Of a stretch of 13,438 nucleotides of DNA, positions 1 to 7,326 are shown in pieces (within the stretch, counting starts at the first letter, position 1; every line of letters begins with the position of its first letter). Below the pieces are notes generated by a model. It ran no database searches. It was not told where the DNA came from and worked only from the letters and a program-made list of their open reading frames with translations. The position numbers and the translations under genes are program-made. The stretch is from CAYLNK01 sp964384675 (GTDB lineage Bacteria > Acidobacteriota > Thermoanaerobaculia > UBA5066), in the NCBI GenBank assembly GCA_964384675.1, contig CAYLNK010000176.1:1-13438 (forward strand), written 5' to 3'.

Positions 1-524
1 AGGAGCTGGACCCGCGCCGTGCGCGCGCCCACGGCGACCACCCGGCCGAGGAGCCCGCGGCTCGCGACCACCACGCCCCCGAGCGCGATCCCGTCCCGCT
101 CCCCGCAATCGAGGAGAGCCGTCTCGAACGGGCCCGTCGTCTCCAGCGCGAGCAGCCGCGCCGCGTGCGTTCCGGCCGGCGGGGCCGGCAGCGTGCCGAA
201 GAGGGCGAGGAGGCGGCCCTTGTCCCGCTCCGCGTCACGCAGGCGCAGCGCCTCCCCTTCCAGGACGGCCACCCGCTGCCGGAGCTCGCCGTTCTCTCGG
301 ACCAGGCGCCCGCGGGTGGCGAGCGCGTCCCCCACCGCGGTCGCGAGCCCGCGCGCCTCCGCGGCGGCCCAGACGAAGGGCGAGACCGCGTTCAGGAGCC
401 ACACCTCACCCACCGTCCGGCCGCCCGTCGACCGTACCTGCAACGAGAGCAGCACCAGGCACGCCGACAGCAGGATCCCGAGGAGCAGCTCGGGCCGTCT
501 GACGGGCAGGGGAGACGCGGCCAT
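1..524 (-). CDS. mreC: Rod shape-determining protein MreC (3' end cut by window edge)
   Basis: MreC links the cytoplasmic MreB filaments to the periplasmic peptidoglycan synthesis machinery of the elongasome. Translation from the ATG at 524 gives 174 visible residues. They show a short basic N-terminus, one membrane-spanning helix (about residues 12-30, LLLGILLSACLVLLSLQV), a periplasmic linker, and a heptad-like coiled coil (about 70-108, with RENGELRQRVAVLEGEALRLRDAE spanning its core, split here as RENGELRQRV and AVLEGEALRL). The first beta-barrel segment of the MreC core follows (ARLLALETTGPFETALLDCG, then DGIALGGVVV and GLLGRVVAV). MreC is usually around 270-300 residues, so roughly the first 60% is present. 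The start lies 12 nt after the mreB stop with a weak GGGG ribosome site, so it is co-transcribed with mreB. The identification rests on architecture, the typical 'G...GLLGRV' core motif and position after mreB. Confidence 0.93.
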   Translation of the reverse strand, partial: MAASPLPVRRPELLLGILLSACLVLLSLQVRSTGGRTVGEVWLLNAVSPFVWAAAEARGLATAVGDALATRGRLVRENGELRQRVAVLEGEALRLRDAERDKGRLLALFGTLPAPPAGTHAARLLALETTGPFETALLDCGERDGIALGGVVVASRGLLGRVVAVGARTARVQL

Positions 525-536
525 GAGATCCCCGCT

Positions 537-1562
537 CTAGTCGATGCTGATCTTCCGCAGCAGGTCGACGTCGGCCAGCATCGCGCCGGTCCCGAGGGCC
601 ACGGACGACAGCGGCTCCTCCGCGATCGCGATCGGCAGTCCGGTCTCCTCGCGGAGCCTCTTGTCGAGGTTCTTCAGCATCGAGCCCCCGCCGGTCAGGA
701 CGATGCCCTTGTCCATGATGTCCGCCGAGAGCTCGGGGGGCGTCTTCTCGAGCGCGACGCGCACGGCGTCCACGATGATGCTCACCGTCTCGGCGAGCGC
801 CTCGCGCACCTCGGCGTCGGTGAGCGTGAGGGTCTTCGGGATCCCCTCCACGAGGTCGCGGCCCTTCACCTCCATGGTGAGGGGCTCGTCCAGCGTGTAG
901 GCCGAGCCGATCTCGATCTTGATCTGCTCGGCGGTCCGCTCCCCGATCAGGAGGTTGTACTTCCGCTTGATGTACTGGATGACGGCCTCGTCCATCTCGT
1001 TCGAGGCGACCCGCACCGACTTGGAGTAGACGATGCCGGCGAGCGAGATGACGGCGACGTCCGTCGTCCCGCCGCCGATGTCGACGATCATGTTGCCGGT
1101 CGGCTCCGTGATCGGGAGCCCCGAGCCGATGGCGGCCGCCATCGCCTGCTCGATGATGAAGACCTCGCTCGCCCCGGCCTGGAGCGCCGAGTCCTTCACC
1201 GCCCGCTTCTCCACCTGGGTGATGTCGGACGGCACCGAGATGACGATCTTGGGGCGCACGAAGAGCGAGCGGCCGTGCGCCTTCTTGATGAAGTAGTCGA
1301 GCATCCGCTCGGTCACCTCGAAGTCGGCGATGACGCCGTCCTTCATGGGGCGGATGGCGACGATGTTCCCCGGGGTGCGGCCCAGCATCTCCTTGGCGGC
1401 GCTGCCGACGGCCTCGACCTTGTTGGTCACCTTGTTCACGGCGACGATGGACGGCTCGCGTACGACGATCCCGCGCCCCTCCGCGTAGACGAGCGTGTTG
1501 GCCGTCCCGAGGTCGATGGCGAGGTCCGAGGAGAAGATCGAGAAGAAGGAGCGGAGAGCCAA
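537..1562 (-). CDS. mreB: Rod shape-determining protein MreB (actin homologue), TTG start
   Basis: MreB is the actin-like ATPase that polymerises under the inner membrane and directs lateral cell-wall synthesis. The 341-residue protein has the usual length. The phosphate-1 loop is DLGTANTLVY (17-26), the phosphate-2 loop DIGGGTTDVA (161-170) and the adenosine motif LTGGGSMLKNLD (289-300). The catalytic-type Glu lies in IEQAMAAAIG (E138). The N-terminal SFFSIFSSDLAIDLGT segment is the common membrane-associated start of the family. The start codon is TTG: no ATG or GTG exists in frame between the upstream stop (1608-1610) and the essential phosphate-1 loop, and an AAAGGG ribosome-binding site lies about 8 nt upstream. 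It is 45 nt downstream of the FecR-domain gene and 12 nt upstream of mreC, consistent with one operon. Confidence 0.97.
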   Translation of the reverse strand: MALRSFFSIFSSDLAIDLGTANTLVYAEGRGIVVREPSIVAVNKVTNKVEAVGSAAKEMLGRTPGNIVAIRPMKDGVIADFEVTERMLDYFIKKAHGRSLFVRPKIVISVPSDITQVEKRAVKDSALQAGASEVFIIEQAMAAAIGSGLPITEPTGNMIVDIGGGTTDVAVISLAGIVYSKSVRVASNEMDEAVIQYIKRKYNLLIGERTAEQIKIEIGSAYTLDEPLTMEVKGRDLVEGIPKTLTLTDAEVREALAETVSIIVDAVRVALEKTPPELSADIMDKGIVLTGGGSMLKNLDKRLREETGLPIAIAEEPLSSVALGTGAMLADVDLLRKISID

Positions 1563-1607
1563 GAGAGTTTCCCTTTCGTCGAACGCGCGCGGAGGCGGCG
1601 GCGGTCC

Positions 1608-3056
1608 CTATTGTGGCTGAACGAAGACCTGGACCTTCTTGATCGCCTCGTTGCCGAAGGCGTCGACGGCCTTCACCTCGATGACGCTGGCCCCCTCGGT
1701 CGCGAGCGAGATCACCTTCTTGAACTCGCCGGACGGGTCGAGGGTGACCGCCTCGCCGTTCACGGTGATCGAGGCGCCGGGGTCGGTCTTGCCGGCGATG
1801 GTGACGATGTTGTCGAAGACGCTCGGGGTGGCCACCGACAGGGTGGGCGGCCTCTTCAGCCTCCCTCCCGTGGACGCCGCGACGGGGGTCTCCATCCGGA
1901 ACTTCCGGTACGGCGACCACTCGGACGTCACGTTCGCCCGGTTGATCGTGGCCACCCGCCAGAAATACGTCCCCTCCTCGGTGACCTGCACCGTGGCGTC
2001 GCTCCGCGTTCGGTCCGCGAGGTTTAGGACGAGCGAGTCCGGGATGAAGAACCGGTTCCGGGCGATCTGGAGCTTGTATCGGACCGCGTCTCTCACCGGC
2101 GACCACTTCAGGAGCGGCTCCACCTTCCGGAGGTCGAAGCTGGCGTTGTCGTCGGGAAGGAGGAGGCCGGGCGCGTCGGGCAGCCTCACCCGGGGTCCGG
2201 CCCCGGCGGCGCCGACCGTGATGCTGTCGCGTTCGTTCAGGGCGATCTTCTCGCCGGTCCTGTTCACCGAGATGACGGCGCTCCCCTTCAGGACGTCGCC
2301 GCGGGTGTTGCGTTCCTTGTCGGATCCGATGGCCACGTTGGAGCCCTGCCCGACGTCGGCGGTGGCCTTGTCCGTCGTGACGACCGAGCGGTTCGACTCC
2401 CCCGTCTGGAGGTTCACCTCTCCGATGACGATGTTCACCTGGACGCGCTTGCCGGTTTCCCGCCCGGAGCTGTGGAACTCGAACAGGGTCTCCGGCTTGA
2501 TCCGGTAGAGGGTCCCGTCGCTGGTGCCGACCAGCTCGACCGCCCCGTTCGGGCCGGTCTTCACGAAGTCCCCCTCGAAGAGCTTCATCCCGGAGCGGGC
2601 CGTCTCCCAGCTGGTGTTGTTCCGGCGCTGGACCTCGACCTTCCCGGAGAAGTCGAGGATCGTGGCGTCGCCGACTCTCGGGGCCGTCCCCTCGATGATC
2701 CGCCGGAAGGCCCCCTGGGCCTTGACCGCGTCCTCGATCGAGGCCTCGAAGCGGCCTTCCGCCAGCTTGGAGCGGGCGTCCTCGAGCCTCGTCCGGGCGG
2801 CCCCCATCTCGTCGAGAAAGCGGTCCCCGTTCGGACCGAGGCGCGCGCTGGTCTCGAGCGCCTCCGCCTTGGCGATCTCCTTGGGCGCGCGCTTGGCGTC
2901 GGGATTCCCGCGATGCGCCAGCCAATAGAGGACGCCCACCAGCACGACGGCAGCCAGGACGAACCCCGCAGCCCATTTCGCGAGGCTCTCCCTCGTGACG
3001 TAGTTGTATTCGAGCTCGACCTCGAACTTCCGTCCCTGCTGCTTCTTGACCGCCAT
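1608..3056 (-). CDS. Membrane-anchored FecR-domain protein with fibronectin/Ig-like C-terminus
   Basis: The 482-residue protein has a short cytoplasmic basic start, one transmembrane helix (about 28-47, WAAGFVLAAVVLVGVLYWLA) and a charged, probably helical segment (55-120). A FecR-type beta domain follows (about 135-280; ILDFSGKVEVQRRN, LFEGDFVKTGPNGAVEL, then two further beta repeats ending VGQGSNVAIG and VLKGSAVISV). After it come a fibronectin-III-like module (about 312-388, LKWSPVRDAVRYKLQIA to YFWRVATINR) and a C-terminal bacterial Ig-like module (about 405-480; KTDPGASITVNGEAVTLDPS, AVDAFGNEAIKKVQVFV). The topology suggests everything after residue 48 is periplasmic. FecR domains act in signalling or in binding envelope ligands; here there is no adjacent ECF sigma factor, so a structural or peptidoglycan-related envelope role is inferred from the downstream mreB/mreC. 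The ATG at 3056 has only a weak ribosome site. Domains are assigned by eye; the specific function is unknown. Confidence 0.85.
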   Translation of the reverse strand: MAVKKQQGRKFEVELEYNYVTRESLAKWAAGFVLAAVVLVGVLYWLAHRGNPDAKRAPKEIAKAEALETSARLGPNGDRFLDEMGAARTRLEDARSKLAEGRFEASIEDAVKAQGAFRRIIEGTAPRVGDATILDFSGKVEVQRRNNTSWETARSGMKLFEGDFVKTGPNGAVELVGTSDGTLYRIKPETLFEFHSSGRETGKRVQVNIVIGEVNLQTGESNRSVVTTDKATADVGQGSNVAIGSDKERNTRGDVLKGSAVISVNRTGEKIALNERDSITVGAAGAGPRVRLPDAPGLLLPDDNASFDLRKVEPLLKWSPVRDAVRYKLQIARNRFFIPDSLVLNLADRTRSDATVQVTEEGTYFWRVATINRANVTSEWSPYRKFRMETPVAASTGGRLKRPPTLSVATPSVFDNIVTIAGKTDPGASITVNGEAVTLDPSGEFKKVISLATEGASVIEVKAVDAFGNEAIKKVQVFVQPQ

Positions 3057-3094
3057 AACGTTCGTTTCTCGAGGACTTTACGGTCGCGCCTCGC

Positions 3095-3103
3095 GTTATA
3101 GCA
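3095..3103 (-). promoter_or_regulatory. Extended -10 promoter for the FecR-mreB-mreC operon
   Basis: Read on the minus strand the sequence is TGCTATAAC, a good extended -10 element (TGn + TATAAC). It lies about 40 nt upstream of the ATG at 3056, giving a predicted leader near 30 nt. No good -35 is seen (AAAGCC at the expected distance), which is usual for extended -10 promoters. It is one of very few AT-rich spots in this interval. Confidence 0.5.
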
Positions 3104-3120
3104 CAGGGCCGGGCCAAGGC

Positions 3121-3149
3121 TTTACCTCGTGCGGTCGGTGCGCTATCGT
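3121..3149 (+). promoter_or_regulatory. Sigma-70-type promoter candidate for ppiD
   Basis: TTTACC (3121-3126) and TATCGT (3144-3149) are separated by exactly 17 nt, each matching the sigma-70 consensus at 4 of 6 positions. The predicted start is near 3156, giving a leader of about 40 nt with a GGAG ribosome site at 3188-3191, five nt before the ATG at 3197. The -35 abuts the divergent minus-strand promoter at 3095-3103. Confidence 0.4.
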
Positions 3150-3196
3150 CACGGGTTCTGCCCGCCCGTCGGCGGATCACGTCGTTCGGAGTCTCC

Positions 3197-5134
3197 ATGC
3201 TCAAGACCCTCCGCGAGAACTTCAAGCACCTCCAGTGGATCCTCTGGCTGGTGATCGCCGTCTTCGTCGTCTTCGTCTTCGTCGACTGGGGGATGGGCAC
3301 GACCGGCGCCGCCCAGGGGAACGAGGTGGCCGCCCAGGGAGCCGGCTTCCGGATCACCACCGGCGAGTTCCAGCGGCAGCTGCAGGAGACCGAGGACCGC
3401 TACCGGCAGATGTACGGCAAGGACGCCAGCCCCGAGCTGATGGCGATGCTCCGGCTCCCCGACCAGGTGATCAACGGCCTGATCGACCGCCGCCTGATGC
3501 GCCTGGAGGCCGAGCGCCTGCGCCTGTCCGTCAGCGACGAGGAGGTCTCCGCCGAGGTCCTCGGCCTGAAGGACGGTCAGGGGCATCCCCTCTTCCTGAA
3601 GGACGACGGCTCGTTCATCGGCGACGCGGCGTACAAGGCGCGCCTCGCTCGCGCGAACCGCTCGCCCGGCAGCTTCGAGTCGGAGATCCGCGAGCAGATG
3701 ATGCTCGGGCGCCTGAACCGGTTCCTGTCGACCTCGGTCTTCGTCTCCGACGAGGAGGTCGAGACGGAGTTCGCGAGCCGCAACGTGAAGGCGAAGATCG
3801 CCTACGTCTTCGAGCGCGCGGGAAGGACGCCGGTCAACGTCACCGACGCCGAGGCCGAGGCCGCCTTCAAGGCCAACCCCGCCGCTTACCAGCTCCCCGA
3901 GCGCCGCAAGGCGAAGTACCTCCTCGTGGAGACGGCCAAGGTGAAGACCGGCATCTCCCTGAGCGAGGTCGAGGTCGCCGCCGAGTACTCGAACCACCTC
4001 GACTCGTACCGCAAGGGCGAGGAGGTGACCGCGCGGCACATCCTCTACAAGTCGGACCCCCAGAAGCCGGAGTCCGACGCGGCCGCGAAGGCGAAGGCCG
4101 AGGCCGCCCTGAAGAAGATCAAGGGCGGTGCCGACTTCGCCGAGCTCGCCCGGGCCGAGTCGGAGGACGTCGGCTCCAAGGCCTCCGGTGGCGACCTCGG
4201 CTCCTTCGGGCGCAACCGGATGGTCAAGGAGTTCGAGGAGGCGGCCTTCGGCGCCGACGAGGGCGCCCTCGTCGGGCCGGTCAAGACGCCGTACGGCTAT
4301 CACGTGATCCAGGTGCTCAAGAAGAGCGGCGAGCGCGTGCAGCCGCTCTTCGAGGTGGCGGGCTCCATCCGCGAGCGGCTCATCCAGCAACGGACCCAGG
4401 ACGAGATGCAGCGGATCGCCCGGGACCTCGCGGACCGCGCCGCCAAGGCGGGCAAGCCGTCCGACGACGAGCTGCGCCGCATGACCGGCCCGAAGGTGAC
4501 GTTCAACGAGACACAGCTGATCGGCCGCGACGAGAACGACCCCGGTGTCGGCCCGAGCCCCGCCTTCAGCCAGGCGCTCTTCTCGCTCGAGCCCGGCAAG
4601 ACCTCCGAGCCCGTCCAGACGGCTCGCGGCTTCGCGGTGGTGAAGCTCGTCGAGGTGAAGAAGCCCGGCCCGGCCACCTTCGCCGAGGTGAAGGCCCGGG
4701 TCACCGCCGACCTGACGAAGAAGCGCCTCGAGGAGGGAGCGATCGAGTCCCTCAAGCAGGCGATGGCGGGCGCCGCCTCGCTCGAGGACGTCGCGCAGAA
4801 GCTCGGCCTGAAGGTCGAGACGACCGAGTCCTTTCCGAAGTCGGGTCCGGTGCCCGGCCTGCCGGCGAGCAAGGCGCTCCTGGACGCCGCGTTCGCCGCC
4901 GGCGTCGGCGAGATGAAGGGTCCCATCCCGGTCACCGGGGGCGCGATCGCCCTCCGGCCGGTCGAGAAGAACGACCTCGACCGCGCGGCGTTCGAGCGTG
5001 ACAAGGACAAGCTCCGCGATTCGATCCGGGGGCAGAAGGCGAACCAGCTCCTCCAGTCGCTGATCAACCGCCGCCGCGCCGAGATGAAGATCGAGGTCAA
5101 CCGCGAGCTGATCTCGAGGTACGGTAAGGCCTAG
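3197..5134 (+). CDS. ppiD: PpiD/SurA-type membrane-anchored peptidyl-prolyl cis-trans isomerase
   Basis: This is a periplasmic folding factor tethered to the inner membrane, expected to help newly exported proteins leave the Sec translocon. The 645-residue length is close to E. coli PpiD. It has a short cytoplasmic start, one transmembrane helix (about 13-31, QWILWLVIAVFVVFVFVDW) and a SurA_N-like chaperone region (about 50-190, including LPDQVINGLIDRRLMRLEAE). A single parvulin domain spans about 276-376, beginning ARHILYKS (H281), then GGADFAELARAES, GGDLGSFGRNRMVKEFEEA, and closing with PYGYHVIQVL (H369). A long C-terminal chaperone segment with a second, degenerate rotamase-like stretch follows (PAFSQALFSLEPGKTSEPVQ, ARGFAVVKLVEVK). 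The start at 3197 is supported by a GGAG site at -9 to -6 and by the hydrophobic anchor immediately following. It is transcribed alone, divergently from the mre operon. Whether the parvulin domain is catalytically active cannot be judged from sequence. Confidence 0.92.
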   Translation: MLKTLRENFKHLQWILWLVIAVFVVFVFVDWGMGTTGAAQGNEVAAQGAGFRITTGEFQRQLQETEDRYRQMYGKDASPELMAMLRLPDQVINGLIDRRLMRLEAERLRLSVSDEEVSAEVLGLKDGQGHPLFLKDDGSFIGDAAYKARLARANRSPGSFESEIREQMMLGRLNRFLSTSVFVSDEEVETEFASRNVKAKIAYVFERAGRTPVNVTDAEAEAAFKANPAAYQLPERRKAKYLLVETAKVKTGISLSEVEVAAEYSNHLDSYRKGEEVTARHILYKSDPQKPESDAAAKAKAEAALKKIKGGADFAELARAESEDVGSKASGGDLGSFGRNRMVKEFEEAAFGADEGALVGPVKTPYGYHVIQVLKKSGERVQPLFEVAGSIRERLIQQRTQDEMQRIARDLADRAAKAGKPSDDELRRMTGPKVTFNETQLIGRDENDPGVGPSPAFSQALFSLEPGKTSEPVQTARGFAVVKLVEVKKPGPATFAEVKARVTADLTKKRLEEGAIESLKQAMAGAASLEDVAQKLGLKVETTESFPKSGPVPGLPASKALLDAAFAAGVGEMKGPIPVTGGAIALRPVEKNDLDRAAFERDKDKLRDSIRGQKANQLLQSLINRRRAEMKIEVNRELISRYGKA

Positions 5135-5527
5135 TCCCCTACCTCCCTTCGGCCGCCCTGCGTAATCGGGCCCGCTCTTTCCTACGATCCGCAGGGTCGG
5201 GGGACGGGCTCCTCGCTCCCGCTGCGCGCGGCCGACCCGCAACGCGGGCGACGCTTCGGGCGCGGGGCGCTCGCGAAACTCGCCCCTGAGGCCTGAACCG
5301 TCGTGGTCACCGCGTCGCTCGTCCGGCCTCGGGGGCTTCGAACATCGCGAGCGTCGATCCCGCGCCGTCGCGGCGCCCGCGAGCGGGTCCCCGGCCGTGC
5401 TCGACGGTCGCTACGGAGCCCGCCCCCCGCCCTGCTCAACCTCCTGCCAAATGGTCCAAAGAGAGGGTGCTCGGCGAACCGTGATCGGCCACAGCCCCCC
5501 GACGCGAAGCGGGTGACAATCGCGGCG
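5135..5527. other. Intergenic stretch of about 390 bp, no convincing gene
   Basis: Open frames here translate to Arg/Pro-rich sequence of the kind produced by non-coding GC-rich DNA, and I found no tRNA or known riboswitch motif. It contains a separated inverted repeat CCCTGCG (5156-5162) / CGCAGGG (5190-5196) just after ppiD, without a T-tract, so at best a weak or Rho-assisted terminator. A GC-rich hairpin GCGCC/GGCGC lies near 5360-5380. The promoter of the following operon should lie here, but I see no clear -35/-10 pair. Confidence 0.5.
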
Positions 5528-6463
5528 ATGCGCCTCGCCGACCTCTTCCTGCGCCCCGTGGCCCTCGGTGAGAGCGCGGCGACGCCTGCCCACCTGCTCC
5601 GGTCGATGGAGGCCGCCGCGGGCCGTGGTGGGCGGGTCGAGACGTTCAGCTGCGCGGGCGATCCGGCCGAGCCCGCGGAGCTGTTCACGGTCTTCGGAAC
5701 CCAGGGAGACTCCCCGGCGCGGGCCACGATCCTCTTCGTCCACGGCAAGGGCGGCTTCGGCGCCGAATGGTGGCGCGATGCCGCGCGCGCGCTGAGGCTC
5801 GGCTACAACGTTCTCGTCCCCGACCTCCGCGCCCATCCGCCGTCCACCGGCGCGCGCATCACCTACGGGCTGCGCGAGAGGAACGACCTGTCGCTCCTGC
5901 TCGACGCCGCCGCCTCACGGTTCGGCATCGACGCCACGCGCGTCGGCGTCGACAGCTGCTCGATGGGCTCCCTCGTCGCGCTCCAGCTGGCCGCTCAGCG
6001 CGTCCCGCCGCTCGCCGCGCTCTGGCTCCAGTCGCCGTTCGGGGACCTCCGCGCGATGGCGGTGCAGTACGCCCATCGCGCCACGGCGCTCCCGACCTGG
6101 CTGCTGCGGCTCCCCACCTCCCTCGCGATCTCGCGGATCGAGCACGACAGCGGCCTCGACCTCTCGTCCGCCGACCCGGTTGCGGCGGCCGCGCAGGTGC
6201 GGTGTCCGGTGACGGTGGTCCACGGCGAGGACGACGCCCTGGTCCCGATCCGCTTCGCGCCCCCCGTCTTCGAAGCGCTCGCCGGGGAGAAGGAGCTGTG
6301 GCGCGCCCCGCGCTGCGGGCACTGCCATCACCCCGACGAGCCGCAGGCCATCCGCGGGGCGGAGTACGTGCGGCGCTGGGTGGCGTTCTTCGCGCGTCAC
6401 CTCCCGTCCGGGGCGCCGCGACGCGGGAGGTGGAGCCGGCCCGACCTATCATCCAGCGCGTGA
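5528..6463 (+). CDS. Alpha/beta hydrolase (serine hydrolase fold)
   Basis: A 311-residue cytoplasmic hydrolase (no signal peptide seen), probably acting on an ester, thioester or amide. The oxyanion-loop motif is LFVHGKGGFGAEWW (69-82, HGxxG). The nucleophile elbow is VDSCSMGSL with Ser145; it has Ser instead of the usual first Gly of GxSxG, which still fits small-x-Ser-x-Gly. The acid is in VVHGEDDALVP (D236) and the base is in RCGHCHHPDEP (H265), so all three triad members are present in order. The ATG at 5528 has a poor ribosome site; an in-frame GTG at 5513 is an alternative start. A longer extension to 5303 is possible in frame, but its Arg/Pro-rich translation does not look like protein. 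Its stop overlaps the next gene by 4 bp (GTGA), so it heads a coupled three-gene operon. Substrate unknown. Confidence 0.88.
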   Translation: MRLADLFLRPVALGESAATPAHLLRSMEAAAGRGGRVETFSCAGDPAEPAELFTVFGTQGDSPARATILFVHGKGGFGAEWWRDAARALRLGYNVLVPDLRAHPPSTGARITYGLRERNDLSLLLDAAASRFGIDATRVGVDSCSMGSLVALQLAAQRVPPLAALWLQSPFGDLRAMAVQYAHRATALPTWLLRLPTSLAISRIEHDSGLDLSSADPVAAAAQVRCPVTVVHGEDDALVPIRFAPPVFEALAGEKELWRAPRCGHCHHPDEPQAIRGAEYVRRWVAFFARHLPSGAPRRGRWSRPDLSSSA

Positions 6464-7326
6464 TCGACGGCTTCCGCGTCCTCGACGCCCACGTCCACAT
6501 CCAGCCGCACGAGGAGCTGAATGAGCGGGCGCGCCGCGCGATCACCTCGGGCCGCGCCGACCTCGCCTCGATCGACGAGGCGCTCGCCTCACCCGACGCG
6601 CTCCTGCGGCTCATGGACGCGGAAGGCGTCGAGCGGGCCGTCCTCATCAACTACGTCGCGCCCGACGTGATGGGACTTACCGATCGCGTGAACCCGTGGA
6701 TCGCGCGTTACGTGGAGGGCCACCGGGACCGGCTGGTCCCCGTGGGAGGGGTCCATCCCCGCCACTGGCGCGACGTCGTCGGGGACACGAGGCGGCTCCT
6801 CGAGGAGTACCGGGTCGGCGCGATCAAGATCCACCCGCCGCACATGGAGCTCGCCGCCAACGCCTACCGCGGCGACTGCCCGGCCCTCGCCGACGTCTAC
6901 CGGCTCGCCGGCGAGGCGGGCGTGCCCGTGCTGATCCATACGGGCACGAGCGTCTTCCCCGGCGCGCGCAACGTCTTCGCCGATCCGATGGCGTGCGACG
7001 ACGTCGCCGTCGACTTCCCCGGCACGACGCTCGTCCTCTGCCACGCGGGACGGCCGATCTGGTTCGAGACGGCGTTCTTCCTGGCGCGCCGGCACCCGAA
7101 CGTGCGCCTCGAGCTGTCGGGGATCCCGCCACAGAAGCTACTGACGGCGCTCCCGCGCCTCGCCGAGATCTCCGACCGGGTCATCTGGGGCACGGACTGG
7201 CCGTCGATGGGCGTCGCCACGATGCGCCGGAACGTGGAGCTCTTCCTGGCGCTGCCTCTTTCGGACGACGTGAAGCGCCGCGTGCTGTGGGACAACGGCG
7301 CGGGGCTGTACAGGGGGGAACGATGA
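6460..7326 (+). CDS. Amidohydrolase-2 family (TIM-barrel) metal-dependent hydrolase or decarboxylase
   Basis: A 288-residue protein starting at a GTG that overlaps the previous stop (GTGA). It carries the metal-site pattern of the amidohydrolase-2 family (ACMSD, dihydroxybenzoate/resorcylate decarboxylases and lactone hydrolases). HVH lies at 11-13 (VLDAHVHIQPH), followed by GAIKIHPPH (K123), LIHTGTS (H160), LVLCHAGRP (H195) and VIWGTDWPS (D246). The 'WGTDWP' ending and C-terminal 'DNGAGLY' (family usual 'NAxxLf') are characteristic. The next gene begins within its stop codon (ATGA). Decarboxylation or hydrolysis of a cyclic or aromatic carboxylate is the family expectation; the substrate cannot be read from sequence. 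Lying between a hydrolase and an acyl-CoA dehydrogenase suggests a short catabolic route. Confidence 0.9.
   Translation: MIDGFRVLDAHVHIQPHEELNERARRAITSGRADLASIDEALASPDALLRLMDAEGVERAVLINYVAPDVMGLTDRVNPWIARYVEGHRDRLVPVGGVHPRHWRDVVGDTRRLLEEYRVGAIKIHPPHMELAANAYRGDCPALADVYRLAGEAGVPVLIHTGTSVFPGARNVFADPMACDDVAVDFPGTTLVLCHAGRPIWFETAFFLARRHPNVRLELSGIPPQKLLTALPRLAEISDRVIWGTDWPSMGVATMRRNVELFLALPLSDDVKRRVLWDNGAGLYRGER

Noticed and set aside
406..3360. 984-codon minus-strand open frame across the mre operon
   Set aside because: It is a shadow frame of mreC, mreB and the FecR gene, low-complexity and Arg/Gly-rich, as expected from high-GC coding DNA.
5182..5192. CTACGATCCGC shared with the mqnD promoter region (reverse complement at 9629-9639)
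   Set aside because: An 11-bp match between two places is expected by chance in a window of this size, and no -35 element accompanies the copy at 5182.
5156..5196. CCCTGCG/CGCAGGG inverted repeat as ppiD terminator
   Set aside because: The loop is 27 nt long and no T-tract follows, so it does not meet the pattern of an intrinsic terminator.
5303..5527. 75-codon N-terminal extension of the alpha/beta hydrolase
   Set aside because: The extra residues are Arg/Pro-rich with no fold or signal peptide; the first protein-like sequence begins at the ATG at 5528 (or GTG at 5513).
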